Below, in pieces: positions 1 to 8,448 of a stretch of DNA of 22,185 bases. Source of the stretch: Chloroflexota bacterium (GTDB lineage: Bacteria; Chloroflexota; Anaerolineae; UBA3071); the NCBI GenBank assembly GCA_014383605.1, contig JACNHM010000283.1, positions 1 through 22,185 on the forward strand, written 5' to 3'. The notes below the pieces were generated by a model. That model saw only the letters and a program-made list of their open reading frames with translations, searched no databases and was not told the DNA's origin. The position numbers and the translations under genes were made by a program. Position 1 is the stretch's first letter. The number at the start of each line of letters is the position of its first letter.

Positions 1-154
1 GCCGGCGGGGGTGGAGATGGTGATGCCGGGCGACAACGTGAACCTGAAGGTGAAGCTGATTGTTCCGGTGGCCCTGGAGGAAGGAAGCCGGTTCGCCATT
101 CGCGAGGGTGGTCGGACGGTTGGCGCCGGCGTGTTGACCAAGATCATCGAGTAG
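1..154 (+). CDS. tuf: Elongation factor Tu, C-terminal end (partial)
   Basis: This is the last 50 codons of an EF-Tu gene cut by the window edge; the reading frame begins at base 2 and stops with TAG at 152-154. EF-Tu is the GTPase that delivers aminoacyl-tRNA to the ribosome. The visible part is the end of beta-barrel domain 3, recognised by the family motifs [23 protein letters not shown] and the terminal VLTKIIE. The GTPase domain lies outside the window. Its position just before rpsJ is the usual junction of the str and S10 operons, so rpsJ and the genes after it may be partly read from the str promoter upstream. Confidence 0.97.
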   Translation, partial: PAGVEMVMPGDNVNLKVKLIVPVALEEGSRFAIREGGRTVGAGVLTKIIE

Positions 155-161
155 AGTGCAG

Positions 162-181
162 CAGTCTCAGCGTGAGAGCTG
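162..181 (+). other. Small hairpin between tuf and rpsJ
   Basis: An inverted repeat pairs CAGTCTCA with TGAGA-G-CTG: eight pairs, one bulged G and a GCG loop. It lies in the 55-bp gap between tuf and rpsJ. No T-run follows, so it is not a simple terminator. It could be a processing or stability element; function is unknown. Confidence 0.35.
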
Positions 182-209
182 TCGTGCAGGGTGACAGGCA
201 GAGGAGATT

Positions 210-515
210 ATGACACAGAAGATCCGCATCAAACTGAAAGCGTACGATCATCGGGTTCTGGACAACTCCGTGCAGCAGATCGTAGATGCGGTCGAGCGGA
301 CCGGCGCCGTGGTTATGGGCCCTGTCCCACTGCCCACGAAGATCGAGAAGTTCACCGTGATTCGCTCCCCGTTCATTGACAAGGATTCGCGGGAGCAGTT
401 CGAGATCCGCACGCATAAGCGGCTGATTGACATCATGGAGCCGGGAGCGAAGACCATTGATAACCTGATGCGCCTGAACCTGCCGGCAGGGGTGGACATT
501 GAAATCAAGTTATGA
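210..515 (+). CDS. rpsJ: 30S ribosomal protein S10 (NusE)
   Basis: This 101-residue protein has the usual S10 length. It opens with [16 protein letters not shown] and contains GPVPLPTK and [10 protein letters not shown], both S10 hallmarks. S10 sits in the 30S head; as NusE it also pairs with NusB in antitermination and with NusG to couple transcription to translation. The ATG start at 210 has GAGGAG at 201-206, slightly close. It is the first gene of the S10 block and is followed by an unusually long gap of 130 bp before rplC. Confidence 0.98.
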   Translation: MTQKIRIKLKAYDHRVLDNSVQQIVDAVERTGAVVMGPVPLPTKIEKFTVIRSPFIDKDSREQFEIRTHKRLIDIMEPGAKTIDNLMRLNLPAGVDIEIKL

Positions 516-517
516 TG

Positions 518-597
518 CGTAAATCGTAATGCGCGATGAATGGGCGGGTACAAGTCATACGTCCATGGAGCCAGGCATTGCGAACTACGAATCAAAC
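518..597 (+). repeat. Degenerate heptamer tracts between rpsJ and rplC
   Basis: Two short period-7 tracts lie in this gap. At 518-538 three units resemble CGTAATG (CGTAAAT, CGTAATG, CGCGATG). At 577-597 three units resemble AYTACGA (ATTGCGA, ACTACGA, ATCAAAC). They are short and imperfect, so this call rests partly on the clearer heptamer arrays elsewhere in the window. Confidence 0.35.
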
Positions 598-645
598 AGG
601 GATGATGTGGCTTGAGCCCAGGCTAACAGTCCCATGGGAGGTAGC

Positions 646-1278
646 ATGAGAGGTATCTTGGGTAGGAAAGTGGGCATGACCCAGATTTTCGATGACCGGG
701 GTGAGGTCATTCCCGTGACCGTCATCGAGGCTGGGCCTTGTTTTGTCACCCAGGTGAAGACGGAAGAGCGAGACGGCTACGGGGCCATTCAGTTAGGTTT
801 TGAGGAAACCAAGCCCCAACGTCTGACCAGGGGGCAGTTGGAGCACCTGCGCAAGAACCATTTGCCGCCACTGCGCATCCTGCGCGAGATACGGGTGGCC
901 GGCATCGAGGATTACGCAGAGGGTCAGAAAATCACCGTCAACATCTTCGATGAAGGCGAGCTGGTGGATGTAACCGGCACGTCCAAGGGGCGGGGATTTG
1001 CCGGTGGTATCAAGCGGCATGGCTTCAGGCGGCAGCCGAAGACCCATGGTCAGTCCGATCGTGAGCGGGCGCCGGGGGCGGTGAGTTCAGGCACCCGTCT
1101 GGGCCACGTGCGCAAGGGCAAGCGCATGCCGGGTCACATGGGCAACGCTCGCGTGACAGCCCCAAACCTGCGGGTGGTCAAAGTAGACCCAGAACGCAAC
1201 CTGCTGGTGGTCAGGGGGGCTGTGCCTGGGCCGAAGAAGGGTCTATTGCTCATCAAAGAGGCCCGCAAGCAGGGATAG
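646..1278 (+). CDS. rplC: 50S ribosomal protein L3
   Basis: This 210-residue protein begins MRGILGRKVGMTQIF, the canonical L3 N-terminus. The ATG at 646 is chosen over an in-frame ATG at 634 because GGAGG at 637-641 serves 646 and the family starts there. L3 folds on domain VI of 23S rRNA near the peptidyl transferase centre. Its long loop, which reaches the centre, is seen at TSKGRGFAGGIKRHGF and HGQSDRERAPG, followed by KRMPGHMGNARVT. The GQSDR variant differs from the enterobacterial GNS form and fits thermophile or Chloroflexota-type L3. The end, VVRGAVPGPKKG, is conserved. Confidence 0.97.
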   Translation: MRGILGRKVGMTQIFDDRGEVIPVTVIEAGPCFVTQVKTEERDGYGAIQLGFEETKPQRLTRGQLEHLRKNHLPPLRILREIRVAGIEDYAEGQKITVNIFDEGELVDVTGTSKGRGFAGGIKRHGFRRQPKTHGQSDRERAPGAVSSGTRLGHVRKGKRMPGHMGNARVTAPNLRVVKVDPERNLLVVRGAVPGPKKGLLLIKEARKQG

Positions 1279-1302
1279 GTTTGTCGGTAACGGGAGAGGG
1301 CG

Positions 1303-1923
1303 ATGTTGGTTCCGGTCTATAACATGGTCGGGGAAAGAGTTGGCGAGACGGAGTTGGCAGAGGCAATCTTCGCCGCCCCGATCAACGAATCTGTGATGCA
1401 CCAGGCGCTCCTACGCCAGTTGGCCAATGCTCGCCTGGGCACGCATAAAACGAAAAAGCGCGGCGAGGTGAGCGGCGGCGGTCGTAAACCGTGGCGGCAG
1501 AAAGGGACAGGGCGTGCCCGTCAAGGCAGCATCCGTGCACCGCAGTGGCGCAAGGGGGGCATTGTCTTCGGGCCGCAGCCCCGTTCCTATCGGCAGAAAA
1601 TGCCGCGCAAGATGCGTCGGCTGGCGATACGCTCGGCGCTTTCCGTCAAGGCCGCCGAGGAGCAGATCATTCTCCTGGACAGCTTGCGCATGGAGAGCCC
1701 CCGAACCAAGGATATGGCTGTCCTCTTGGATAGTTTGGGCATCCAGGATAGCGCTTTGATCCTGCTGCCCGACAAGGACGAGGTGGTCGTGCTTGCGGCG
1801 CGCAACATGCCGGATGTGAAAACCCTCCTGGCCAGCTACCTGAATGTGCGGGATCTCCTGAGCCACGAGGTTTTGCTCATGCCCTTGGAGGCTCTGGAGG
1901 TCATCGAGGCTATCTGGGGATAG
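1303..1923 (+). CDS. rplD: 50S ribosomal protein L4
   Basis: This 206-residue protein matches the usual L4 length. The basic loop that lines the polypeptide exit tunnel is clear at about residues 45-80: THKTKKRGEVSGGGRKPWRQ, then KGTGRARQGS and SIRAPQWRKGG. L4 stabilises 23S domain I; in Escherichia coli it also represses the S10 operon, but I see no S10-type leader here. The ATG has GGGAGAGGG at 1292-1300, very close to the start. It lies 24 bp after rplC. Confidence 0.97.
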   Translation: MLVPVYNMVGERVGETELAEAIFAAPINESVMHQALLRQLANARLGTHKTKKRGEVSGGGRKPWRQKGTGRARQGSIRAPQWRKGGIVFGPQPRSYRQKMPRKMRRLAIRSALSVKAAEEQIILLDSLRMESPRTKDMAVLLDSLGIQDSALILLPDKDEVVVLAARNMPDVKTLLASYLNVRDLLSHEVLLMPLEALEVIEAIWG

Positions 1924-1950
1924 ATCACAGAGGGGATCGAGGGTCAAGCT

Positions 1951-2241
1951 ATGCACGTGTATGAAGTCTTGAAGCGTCCTGTCATCACAGAAAAATCGCA
2001 AAAACAGGCACTCACGCTGGGCCAATACACTTTCGAGGTTCATCGGCGCGCTAACAAGCAGCAGGTCAAAGGAGCGGTCGAAGAGGTCTTCGATGTCACC
2101 GTGCTCTCGGTGAACATGATGACCGTGCCGCCGAAGCAGGGACGCTATGGCCGGCGTGTTGTGGTCAAGAAGCCCAAGTGGAAGAAGGCTGTCGTCACCT
2201 TAGCGCCTGGTGATACGATCGCTATCTTTGAAGGGGCGTAG
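1951..2241 (+). CDS. rplW: 50S ribosomal protein L23
   Basis: This 96-residue protein starts [16 protein letters not shown], the L23 signature, and continues [19 protein letters not shown] and [17 protein letters not shown]23 lies at the exit of the nascent-chain tunnel and is the docking site for trigger factor and the signal recognition particle. The length is normal, with no archaeal-type loop change. GAGGG at 1939-1943 is the likely ribosome binding site. It stands 27 bp after rplD. Confidence 0.97.
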   Translation: MHVYEVLKRPVITEKSQKQALTLGQYTFEVHRRANKQQVKGAVEEVFDVTVLSVNMMTVPPKQGRYGRRVVVKKPKWKKAVVTLAPGDTIAIFEGA

Positions 2242-2305
2242 GTTATCTGGTGCTGTTGATCTGCGCTTCTGGAGCTGTGCTGGTACTGTCCAAGTAGGGA
2301 AGACT

Positions 2306-3142
2306 ATGGCTATCAAAGTCTATAAGCCCACCTCGCCCGGGCGGCGGGACATGAGTGGGTATACATTTGAGGAGATCACCCGCAGTGAGCCCGAGAGGTC
2401 GCTGTTGGCCCCCATGCGTAAGAGGGCCGGGCGAAACAATCGGGGCAAGATCACCGTCCGGCATCGCGGCGGCGGCCACAAACGTCGCTACCGCATCATT
2501 GACTTCAAGCGGGACAAAGTGAGCATTCCGGCGCGGGTGACCTCTATTGAATACGATCCTAACCGCTCGGCGCGCATCGCCTTGCTGGTCTACGCCGACG
2601 GTGAGAAGCGTTACATCATTGCCCCCCAGGGTCTGATGGTGGACGACAGGGTGATGTCCGGGCCCGATGCGGAGATTCGCTTGGGCAATGCCCTGCCCAT
2701 TATGGACATTCCCCTGGGTACGATGATCCACAACATTGAACTGCAACCGGGCCGCGGCGGCCAGTTGGCGCGGGCGGCGGGCACCTCGGCCCAGTTGATG
2801 GCCAAAGAGGGTGACTATGCTCACGTACGGCTCCCCTCGGGTGAAGTGCGCCTGATCAGTGTACGCTGCATGGCTACCGTGGGCCAGGTGGGCAATGTGG
2901 AGCATGCTCACATCAGTTTGGGCAAAGCAGGGCGGCGGCGCTGGCTGGGCTGGCGGCCAGCGGTGCGTGGCTCGGCCATGGATCCCTCGTCCCATCCCCA
3001 CGGCGGTGGCGAGGGGCGCACTCCCATAGGCATGCCGGGCCCCAAGACCCCGTGGGGCAAGCCCACGCTGGGCTATCGGACGCGGCGCAACAAGCGCACG
3101 GGCAAGTACATCGTGCGCCGGCGAGGAAAGCGGAGAGGCTAG
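2306..3142 (+). CDS. rplB: 50S ribosomal protein L2
   Basis: This 278-residue protein has the normal L2 length. The ATG at 2306 ([14 protein letters not shown]) is preferred to upstream in-frame starts that would overlap rplW; AGGGA at 2296-2300 supports it. The RNA-binding domains are visible ([33 protein letters not shown]), as is the peptidyl-transferase-proximal motif [10 protein letters not shown] with histidines at about 230 and 232. The basic C-terminus ([14 protein letters not shown]) is conserved. L2 is one of the proteins needed for subunit association and peptidyl transfer. Confidence 0.98.
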   Translation: MAIKVYKPTSPGRRDMSGYTFEEITRSEPERSLLAPMRKRAGRNNRGKITVRHRGGGHKRRYRIIDFKRDKVSIPARVTSIEYDPNRSARIALLVYADGEKRYIIAPQGLMVDDRVMSGPDAEIRLGNALPIMDIPLGTMIHNIELQPGRGGQLARAAGTSAQLMAKEGDYAHVRLPSGEVRLISVRCMATVGQVGNVEHAHISLGKAGRRRWLGWRPAVRGSAMDPSSHPHGGGEGRTPIGMPGPKTPWGKPTLGYRTRRNKRTGKYIVRRRGKRRG

Positions 3143-3160
3143 AAGGATTGGAGATGGCGC

Positions 3161-3445
3161 ATGGCTAGATCGCTCAAGAAAGGGCCGTACGTGCAGCCGA
3201 AGCTGCTGCGACGTATCGAAGAGATGAATCGTCTGGGTGAAAAGCGGGTTGTTCGTACCTGGTCTCGTGCTTCGACCATCTTCCCCCAGATGGTGGGACA
3301 TACCATCGCAGTGCACGACGGCCGGCGGCACGTGCCGATCTACGTCAGCGAGAACATGGTCGGCCACAGGCTAGGGGAGTTTGCTCCCACGCGCACCTTC
3401 CGGGGACACATTGCCAAGGAAAGGAAGGGCAAGCGGCGGCAGTAG
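3161..3445 (+). CDS. rpsS: 30S ribosomal protein S19
   Basis: This 94-residue protein begins [16 protein letters not shown] and contains [24 protein letters not shown] and [16 protein letters not shown] in broken form across the chain; all are diagnostic of S19. It binds the 30S head with S13 near the A site. GGAGA at 3150-3154 is the ribosome binding site. An ATG at 3154 is out of use because it meets a stop after four codons. It sits 18 bp after rplB. Confidence 0.98.
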   Translation: MARSLKKGPYVQPKLLRRIEEMNRLGEKRVVRTWSRASTIFPQMVGHTIAVHDGRRHVPIYVSENMVGHRLGEFAPTRTFRGHIAKERKGKRRQ

Positions 3446-3472
3446 GACACCGATCGCGGGGTAGCTATTATT

Positions 3473-3835
3473 ATGGCAGAACAAACTGGGATGTTTCAGG
3501 TACGTGCGGTCCGGAAGTATTTGGGCATTTCGCCCCAGAAAGTGCGTCGCGTCATTGATCAGGTGCGGGGCAGGCCTGTGGATGATGCCTTGGCACTATT
3601 GCAGTTTATGCCTCAAGGAGCGGCAGAGCCGGTGGCCAGGCTGATCCGCTCGGCGGTGGCCAATGCTGAAGAGAACTTCGGGCTGAATCAGGAAGACCTC
3701 TGGATCGCTGAGATCACGGCTGACCAGGGGCCGACTCGAAAATGGCGGCGTTTCGGAGCACGGGGGCGGTTTAAGCCCATCTTGCGGCGCTCATCGAATG
3801 TCACGGTCGTATTGGAGGAAGGGCTCGCCGACTGA
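3473..3835 (+). CDS. rplV: 50S ribosomal protein L22
   Basis: This 120-residue protein shows the L22 core: VRAVRKYLGISPQKVRRVID near the N-terminus, ANAEENFGL in the middle and the extended tunnel hairpin with RKWRRFGARGRFKPI near residues 90-105. L22 and L4 together form the constriction of the exit tunnel. The first seven residues (MAEQTGM) are a small extension before the conserved start. The ribosome binding site is weak, with only a G-rich stretch about 12 bases upstream. Confidence 0.96.
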   Translation: MAEQTGMFQVRAVRKYLGISPQKVRRVIDQVRGRPVDDALALLQFMPQGAAEPVARLIRSAVANAEENFGLNQEDLWIAEITADQGPTRKWRRFGARGRFKPILRRSSNVTVVLEEGLAD

Positions 3836-3892
3836 GGGTACGACCCGCCGGGGTGAGCAGTCGAAGCAGCAGAAGCACATAGGAGGGATACA

Positions 3893-4549
3893 TTGGGGCG
3901 CAAAGTCCACCCGCTGGGGTTTCGCTTGGGGATCATCAAGGAGCATCGGAGCCGCTGGTACGCAGAAGGGGAAAACTACCCCCGTTTGCTGGAAGAGGAC
4001 CGTCTGGTGCGGCGCGTGATCTGGGAGGAAATGCCCCAGGCACTGATCTCGAGGATCGAAATCGAGCGCTTCCCGAGACAGATTTGGATTGGGGTGCATT
4101 CGGCCCGGCCGGGCGTGATCATCGGCCGCAAAGGAGTGCACATCAAGGCATTGCGGGGCAAGCTGGAGGGCCTGACCGGCAAGCGAGTGAAAATTGATGT
4201 CCAGGAGATCACTCGCCCGGAGCTAGATGCCTACCTGGTCGCGCAGAGCATTGCTGAACAGCTTGGACGTCGCATCTCCCACAAGCGGGCCATGAAGCAG
4301 GCGGTGGGCCGCACCATGCGCTCCGGAGCCAATGGTGTCATGATCACCTGCGCTGGGCGCCTGATGGGGTCGGAGATGGCTCGCAGCGAGACCGTGCGTG
4401 AGGGGCGTGTGCCGCGGCATACGCTGCGGGCGGACATTGACTACGCTCAGGTTGAGGCGTTGACCACCTTTGGTCGCATTGGCGTAAAGGTTTGGATTTA
4501 CAAAGGTGAGATCTTGCCTCGCAAAGCGCCCAGTGTCGCGGCGGCGTGA
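3893..4549 (+). CDS. rpsC: 30S ribosomal protein S3
   Basis: This 218-residue S3 starts at a TTG at 3893, giving MGRKVHPLGFRLGI, the family N-terminus; AGGAGG at 3881-3886 lies six bases upstream. The KH domain is visible around residues 70-95 with the GxxG loop GRKG at 78-81, and the C-terminal domain has GANGVMITCAGRL and YKGEILP. S3 lines the mRNA entry channel of the 30S head. The TTG start is unusual for so highly expressed a gene, but no better start exists. Confidence 0.97.
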   Translation: MGRKVHPLGFRLGIIKEHRSRWYAEGENYPRLLEEDRLVRRVIWEEMPQALISRIEIERFPRQIWIGVHSARPGVIIGRKGVHIKALRGKLEGLTGKRVKIDVQEITRPELDAYLVAQSIAEQLGRRISHKRAMKQAVGRTMRSGANGVMITCAGRLMGSEMARSETVREGRVPRHTLRADIDYAQVEALTTFGRIGVKVWIYKGEILPRKAPSVAAA

Positions 4550-4567
4550 GGGGGGAGGTTCGTTTAC

Positions 4568-4987
4568 ATGTTGATGCCTAAGCGGGTGAAATACCGCAAA
4601 CACCATCGCGGGCGCATGAAGGGCAAGGCGTACCGCGGCAATAAGGTGTCCTTTGGTGAGTATGGACTGCAAGCCTTGGAGCCCTGTTGGATGACCAGCC
4701 GGCAGATCGAGGCCTCCCGTCGGGCTATCGTGCGCTATGTGCGCCGCAGCGGCAAGCTCTGGATACGGATCTTTCCCGACAAGTCGGTGACCAAGAGGGC
4801 GGCGGAGACGCGCATGGGCAGTGGCAAGGGCAACGTGGATCACTGGGTGGCGGTGGTCAGGCCAGGGCGGATGCTGTTTGAGATCTCTGGTGTGAGCGAG
4901 GCTGCGGCGCGTGAGGCCATGCGGCGGGCTTCGCACAAACTGCCGATTCGCACCCGGTTTGTGACGCGAGAGGAAACCGCAGGCTAG
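4568..4987 (+). CDS. rplP: 50S ribosomal protein L16
   Basis: This 139-residue protein begins [19 protein letters not shown], as L16 does, and contains [20 protein letters not shown] and [19 protein letters not shown] in sequence. L16 contacts the acceptor arms of A- and P-site tRNA and helps to shape the peptidyl transferase centre. GGGGGAGG at 4551-4558 is a strong ribosome binding site placed directly after the rpsC stop codon. Length is normal. Confidence 0.98.
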   Translation: MLMPKRVKYRKHHRGRMKGKAYRGNKVSFGEYGLQALEPCWMTSRQIEASRRAIVRYVRRSGKLWIRIFPDKSVTKRAAETRMGSGKGNVDHWVAVVRPGRMLFEISGVSEAAAREAMRRASHKLPIRTRFVTREETAG

Positions 4988-5024
4988 CGGGTCGGCGGTC
5001 GTTTTGACGTAGGGGGATCTATTC

Positions 5025-5234
5025 ATGGAAGCGCGGGAAGTCCGAGCCTTGACGGATGGCGAAATCCGCCAGAGACTGGATGGGCAATACGAAACGTTGT
5101 TTAACCTCCGTTTCCAGCGTGTGGTCGGCCAGTTGGAGAACACCGCTCGCTTGGGGGAAGTGCGGCGCGACATCGCCCGCCTGAAGACCATCCTGCGTGA
5201 GCGGGAGTTGGCAGCCTTGTGGGAGGAGATGTAG
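5025..5234 (+). CDS. rpmC: 50S ribosomal protein L29
   Basis: This 69-residue protein is a typical helical-hairpin L29: [18 protein letters not shown], the core [21 protein letters not shown], then [16 protein letters not shown]29 lies near the tunnel exit beside L23 and contributes to the nascent-chain factor platform. The stop at 5232-5234 is two bases before the rpsQ start, so the two are probably translationally coupled. Confidence 0.97.
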   Translation: MEAREVRALTDGEIRQRLDGQYETLFNLRFQRVVGQLENTARLGEVRRDIARLKTILRERELAALWEEM

Positions 5235-5236
5235 AG

Positions 5237-5491
5237 ATGCCATCACGGCGAAGACGACTGGCTGGTCGCGTGGTCAGCGACAAGATGGACAAAACGGTTG
5301 TAGTGGTGGTGGAGCGTAGCAAGCGGCATCCGCTATACCACAAGGTCATCAGGATCAGGAAGCGCTACATGGCCCACGACGCCGACAATACCTGTCGGCC
5401 TGGCGATCTGGTGTCTATCGTGGAGGCCCGCCCGCTGAGCAAACACAAGCGCTGGGCGGTGGAGGCTATCCTGGAGCGCACGGCGGAGTAG
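5237..5491 (+). CDS. rpsQ: 30S ribosomal protein S17
   Basis: This 84-residue S17 starts at ATG 5237; a longer version from GTG 5219 would overlap rpmC and lacks its own ribosome binding site, while GGAGG at 5222-5226 (inside the rpmC end) serves 5237. The OB-fold signature is clear: [38 protein letters not shown] and the terminal [13 protein letters not shown]17 binds 16S rRNA helices 7 and 11 early in assembly. Confidence 0.97.
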   Translation: MPSRRRRLAGRVVSDKMDKTVVVVVERSKRHPLYHKVIRIRKRYMAHDADNTCRPGDLVSIVEARPLSKHKRWAVEAILERTAE

Positions 5492-5514
5492 CTGACGGGG
5501 ACGGGAGAGCAGCC

Positions 5515-5883
5515 ATGATTCAACAAGAGAGCAGACTGAAAGTCGCGGACAATACGGGCGCCAGGGAAATACTATGCATTCGCGTCTTGGGCGGATCCAC
5601 GCGGCGTTACGCCACCGTGGGTGATATCATCGTCGCCACCGTGAAACAGGCGATGCCCACGGGAGCGGTCAAGAAGGGCGACGTCGTACGCGCCGTGGTG
5701 GTGCGGACGAAGAAAGAGTACGGCCGGCCGGATGGTTCGTACATTCGCTTCGACGAGAACGCCGCAGTGATCCTGGATGAGTACAAGAATCCGAAAGGGA
5801 CGCGCATCTTTGGGCCGGTGGGGCGGGAGCTACGGGAAAAGGGGTTCATGCGCATCGTGTCGCTGGCCCCCGAAGTGCTCTAG
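5515..5883 (+). CDS. rplN: 50S ribosomal protein L14
   Basis: This 122-residue protein is exactly the family length. It starts [20 protein letters not shown] and has [30 protein letters not shown] and [21 protein letters not shown]14 contacts the 30S subunit (bridge B8) and is the binding site of the silencing factor RsfS. GGGAGAG at 5503-5509 is the ribosome binding site. Confidence 0.98.
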   Translation: MIQQESRLKVADNTGAREILCIRVLGGSTRRYATVGDIIVATVKQAMPTGAVKKGDVVRAVVVRTKKEYGRPDGSYIRFDENAAVILDEYKNPKGTRIFGPVGRELREKGFMRIVSLAPEVL

Positions 5884-5913
5884 TGCAGTGAGATTGGTGT
5901 GGAGGGACTGGTC

Positions 5914-6270
5914 ATGCTGGGGATCAAAAAGGGCGATACTGTGGAAGTGATCCGGGGGGAATATCGCGGCGAACGGGGCACCGTTCACCAGGTTGTGCGC
6001 GGCCGTCGCGGGGGACGCCATCTGGGGCGTGATGCCAACCAGGACCGTGTCATCGTCTCGGGTATCAACTTGATCAAGAAACATCAGCGCCGCACGGGCG
6101 ATGTGCGCACCCAGTTCGGCATCATCGAGCGAGAATCGCCCGTCCATATCTCCAACGTGGCCCTGGTCTGCACCCAATGCAATGAGCCGACCAGGGTGGG
6201 CTATCACGTCTTCCCTGACGGTTCCAAGGCACGCCGCTGCAAGAAGTGCGGGGAACTAATAGACGCTTAG
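5914..6270 (+). CDS. rplX: 50S ribosomal protein L24, zinc-ribbon form with an insertion
   Basis: The start is ATG 5914 because GGAGGG at 5901-5906 lies seven bases before it; the in-frame GTG at 5899 would put that site inside the gene. The 118-residue product has the N-terminal KOW segment (KKGDTVEVIRGEYRGERGTV), then INLIKKHQRR, and a C-terminal four-cysteine ribbon (C86, C89, C109, C112). Between the KOW strand and VIVSGINLIKKH there is an Arg/Gly-rich insertion of about eight residues (around 29-43) compared with common L24. L24 starts 50S assembly at the tunnel exit. Confidence 0.95.
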   Translation: MLGIKKGDTVEVIRGEYRGERGTVHQVVRGRRGGRHLGRDANQDRVIVSGINLIKKHQRRTGDVRTQFGIIERESPVHISNVALVCTQCNEPTRVGYHVFPDGSKARRCKKCGELIDA

Positions 6271-6311
6271 TCTCCTAGGAGAAGCATGGCTGGAGTTGAG
6301 GAGTTGGGTTC

Positions 6312-6854
6312 ATGCCGAGGTTAAAAGATCTGTATCGGGCGGAAATCGTGCCGGCGATGATGGAGGAATTTAACTACCGCAGCGTGATGCAGGTGCCGCG
6401 GTTAGAGAAAATCGTCCTCAACGTGGGAATGGGCGAGGCCTTGCAGAACGTCAAGTCTCTGGATGCGGCCGCGGGTGACATCACCACTATCACGGGGCAG
6501 AAGCCGATCATCACTCGGGCCAAGAAGTCCATCGCCACCTTCAAGGTGCGTGAAGGGAATCCCATTGGCGTCAAGGTGACGCTGCGGGGCAACCGCATGT
6601 ACGATTTCCTGGATCGCCTCTGCAATGTGGCTTTGCCTCGCCAGCGGGACTTCCGCGGGATCTCGCCAGATGCTTTCGATGGACGGGGTAACTACACCTT
6701 GGGTCTGCGCGAGCAACTGGTGTGGCCGGAGATTGACTACGATAGCATTGACAAGATACGAGGCATGGAGGTGACGATCGTCACCACCGCCCAGACGGAC
6801 GAAGAGGGGCGACGGCTGTTGCAGCTGCTGGGCATGCCGTTCCGACGCTTCTAG
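6312..6854 (+). CDS. rplE: 50S ribosomal protein L5
   Basis: This 180-residue protein has the normal L5 length. It shows [55 protein letters not shown] and the end [15 protein letters not shown]5 binds 5S rRNA in the central protuberance and contacts P-site tRNA. GAGGAG at 6298-6303 lies eight bases before the ATG. A 12-codon upstream reading frame (ATG 6286) overlaps the start; see findings. Confidence 0.98.
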   Translation: MPRLKDLYRAEIVPAMMEEFNYRSVMQVPRLEKIVLNVGMGEALQNVKSLDAAAGDITTITGQKPIITRAKKSIATFKVREGNPIGVKVTLRGNRMYDFLDRLCNVALPRQRDFRGISPDAFDGRGNYTLGLREQLVWPEIDYDSIDKIRGMEVTIVTTAQTDEEGRRLLQLLGMPFRRF

Positions 6855-6878
6855 CATTCGTACAGCCGAGGGGGGAAT

Positions 6879-7061
6879 GTGGCCAAGACGAGTATGATTT
6901 GGCGTGAAAAACGCCGCAAGTATCCTGAACGAGTTCGCAACCGCTGTAAGATGTGCGGCCGCCCACGTGGGTACATGCGTCGCTTCCAGTTGTGCCGGAT
7001 TTGCTTCCGACGCGAGGCGCTGGAGGGGCGTCTGCCTGGCGTCGTCAAGTCCAGTTGGTAG
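6879..7061 (+). CDS. rpsN: 30S ribosomal protein S14, type Z (zinc form)
   Basis: This 60-residue product is the short zinc-binding S14 (also called rpsZ). It begins at GTG 6879 ([16 protein letters not shown]), as the family requires; an ATG two bases earlier is in another frame. Zinc ligands are C23, C26, C39 and C42 in [21 protein letters not shown]. The end, [11 protein letters not shown], is the standard type Z terminus. S14 sits in the 30S head near S3 and S10. The longer zinc-free S14 seen in Proteobacteria is not in this window. Confidence 0.97.
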   Translation: MAKTSMIWREKRRKYPERVRNRCKMCGRPRGYMRRFQLCRICFRREALEGRLPGVVKSSW

Positions 7062-7080
7062 ACATAAGGGGATTTATCCG

Positions 7081-7476
7081 ATGATGACTGATCCCATCGC
7101 GGACATGTTGACTCGCATCCGCAATGCGCTCATGGCGCGGCATCGCCAGGTATTGGTGCCTGGCTCGAAAATGAAGATTGCCATGGCCCGTATCCTCAAG
7201 CAGGAGGGGTTCATTCGGCATTTCGACGTCAGCAAGCAGGGGCCTCAACCCGTACTGCGTATCATCTTGAAGTATGACGAAGATGGGACGCCCGTACTGC
7301 GGGGTCTGAAGCGGATGAGCAAACCCGGCCGGCGTATCTATTCCAACCGGCAGGACGTCCCCTGGGTGCGGAGCGGCCTGGGCGTGGCGATACTCTCCAC
7401 GTCCAAGGGGGTCATGACCGACCGCCAGGCGCGTCAGCTCGGCGTCGGGGGCGAGGTGATCTGTTACGTTTGGTAG
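7081..7476 (+). CDS. rpsH: 30S ribosomal protein S8
   Basis: This 131-residue S8 starts [24 protein letters not shown] 7081 or 7084 could be used, with AAGGGGA at 7066-7072 favouring 7081. The 16S-binding C-terminal motif [19 protein letters not shown] and the end GGEVICYVW are diagnostic. S8 is a primary binder of the central 16S domain and in Escherichia coli represses the spc operon; no mimic site is evident here. A longer upstream in-frame extension overlapping rpsN is rejected. Confidence 0.97.
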   Translation: MMTDPIADMLTRIRNALMARHRQVLVPGSKMKIAMARILKQEGFIRHFDVSKQGPQPVLRIILKYDEDGTPVLRGLKRMSKPGRRIYSNRQDVPWVRSGLGVAILSTSKGVMTDRQARQLGVGGEVICYVW

Positions 7477-7490
7477 CAGGAGGTGTTGTT

Positions 7491-8039
7491 GTGTCGCGCA
7501 TCGGTCGTATGCCGATCCCCATCCCCGCGGGGGTGACGGTGGACATCGGCAGGGGAAATCGGGTGGTGGTGAAAGGGCCGCAGGGGGAACTGACCCGCTC
7601 ATTGCCGCCGGATATGATGATAAAGATCGAAGGTCAGCAAGTTGTGGTGGCTCGCCCTACCGATCAGCGCCAGCACCGCGCGCTACATGGCCTGACCCGA
7701 GCGTTGCTGGCCAACATGGTCACCGGGGTGTCTGAGGGTTATCGCAAAGCGATGCAGATTGTGGGCGTGGGCTATCGCGCTGTGCAGCAGGGCAATGCGA
7801 TGATGTTCAGCCTGGGCTTTTCCCATCCGGTGGAAATCCATCCGCCCGAAGGCATCACTTTCACGGTGGCCAAGGGTGGCCGTAACTTCACCATAGAAGG
7901 CATTGACAAGGAATTGGTGGGCAAAGTTGCGGCGGAGATCAGGTCTCTGCGCAAGCCGGAGCCATACAAGGGCAAAGGCATTCGCTATGCTGACGAGCAC
8001 GTGCGTCGCAAGGCCGGCAAGGCTGGCAAGATCGGATAG
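7491..8039 (+). CDS. rplF: 50S ribosomal protein L6
   Basis: The start is GTG 7491 ([15 protein letters not shown]), preceded by a perfect AGGAGGT at 7478-7484. The 182-residue product has the two L6 repeats: [12 protein letters not shown] in the first, and [21 protein letters not shown] and [19 protein letters not shown] in the second. L6 lies at the base of the L7/L12 stalk next to the sarcin-ricin loop. An upstream extension to 7470 overlaps rpsH and is not used. Confidence 0.97.
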   Translation: MSRIGRMPIPIPAGVTVDIGRGNRVVVKGPQGELTRSLPPDMMIKIEGQQVVVARPTDQRQHRALHGLTRALLANMVTGVSEGYRKAMQIVGVGYRAVQQGNAMMFSLGFSHPVEIHPPEGITFTVAKGGRNFTIEGIDKELVGKVAAEIRSLRKPEPYKGKGIRYADEHVRRKAGKAGKIG

Positions 8040-8067
8040 GGCGTGGTGCACGGAGGATTGGATCACA

Positions 8068-8433
8068 ATGGCTAAAGTGAGCAGGGCGGTGGCTCGTCAG
8101 AAGCGCCGCCAACGGATACGTAAGCGGGTCTTTGGCGCCCCCACCCGGCCCAGGCTGAATGTCTTTCGCAGTTCGAAACATATCTACGCCCAGGTCATTG
8201 ACGACGAGCGGGGGCATACACTGGCAGCAGCTTCCACGTTGGATCCGGTGTTGCAGCCTCGTTTGGCGGGATTGAAGAAGGCAGAGCAGGCACGCCTGGT
8301 GGGTGAACTGCTGGCTGAGCGAGCCTTGGGTCAGAAAGTCAAGCAGGTTGTCTTTGATCGCGGCGGGTATCTGTACCATGGCCGGGTGCGTGCTCTAGCC
8401 GATGGGGCCCGTAAGGGCGGGTTGGAGTTCTAG
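8068..8433 (+). CDS. rplR: 50S ribosomal protein L18
   Basis: This 121-residue L18 starts at ATG 8068 ([20 protein letters not shown]) with CGGAGG at 8051-8056. Family motifs are [41 protein letters not shown] and the end GGLEF. L18 with L5 binds 5S rRNA and places it in the central protuberance. A longer in-frame version beginning inside rplF is a spurious extension. Confidence 0.97.
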   Translation: MAKVSRAVARQKRRQRIRKRVFGAPTRPRLNVFRSSKHIYAQVIDDERGHTLAAASTLDPVLQPRLAGLKKAEQARLVGELLAERALGQKVKQVVFDRGGYLYHGRVRALADGARKGGLEF

Positions 8434-8448
8434 CGATCAGGAGGTCTC

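Noticed and set aside
2243..3367. 374-codon - strand frame opposite rplB and rpsS
   Set aside because: Shadow of conserved ribosomal genes with low-complexity His/Pro/Ala-rich translation and no family resemblance.
4223..5191. 322-codon - strand frame opposite rpsC to rpmC
   Set aside because: Spans several certain genes on the other strand and resembles no protein family.
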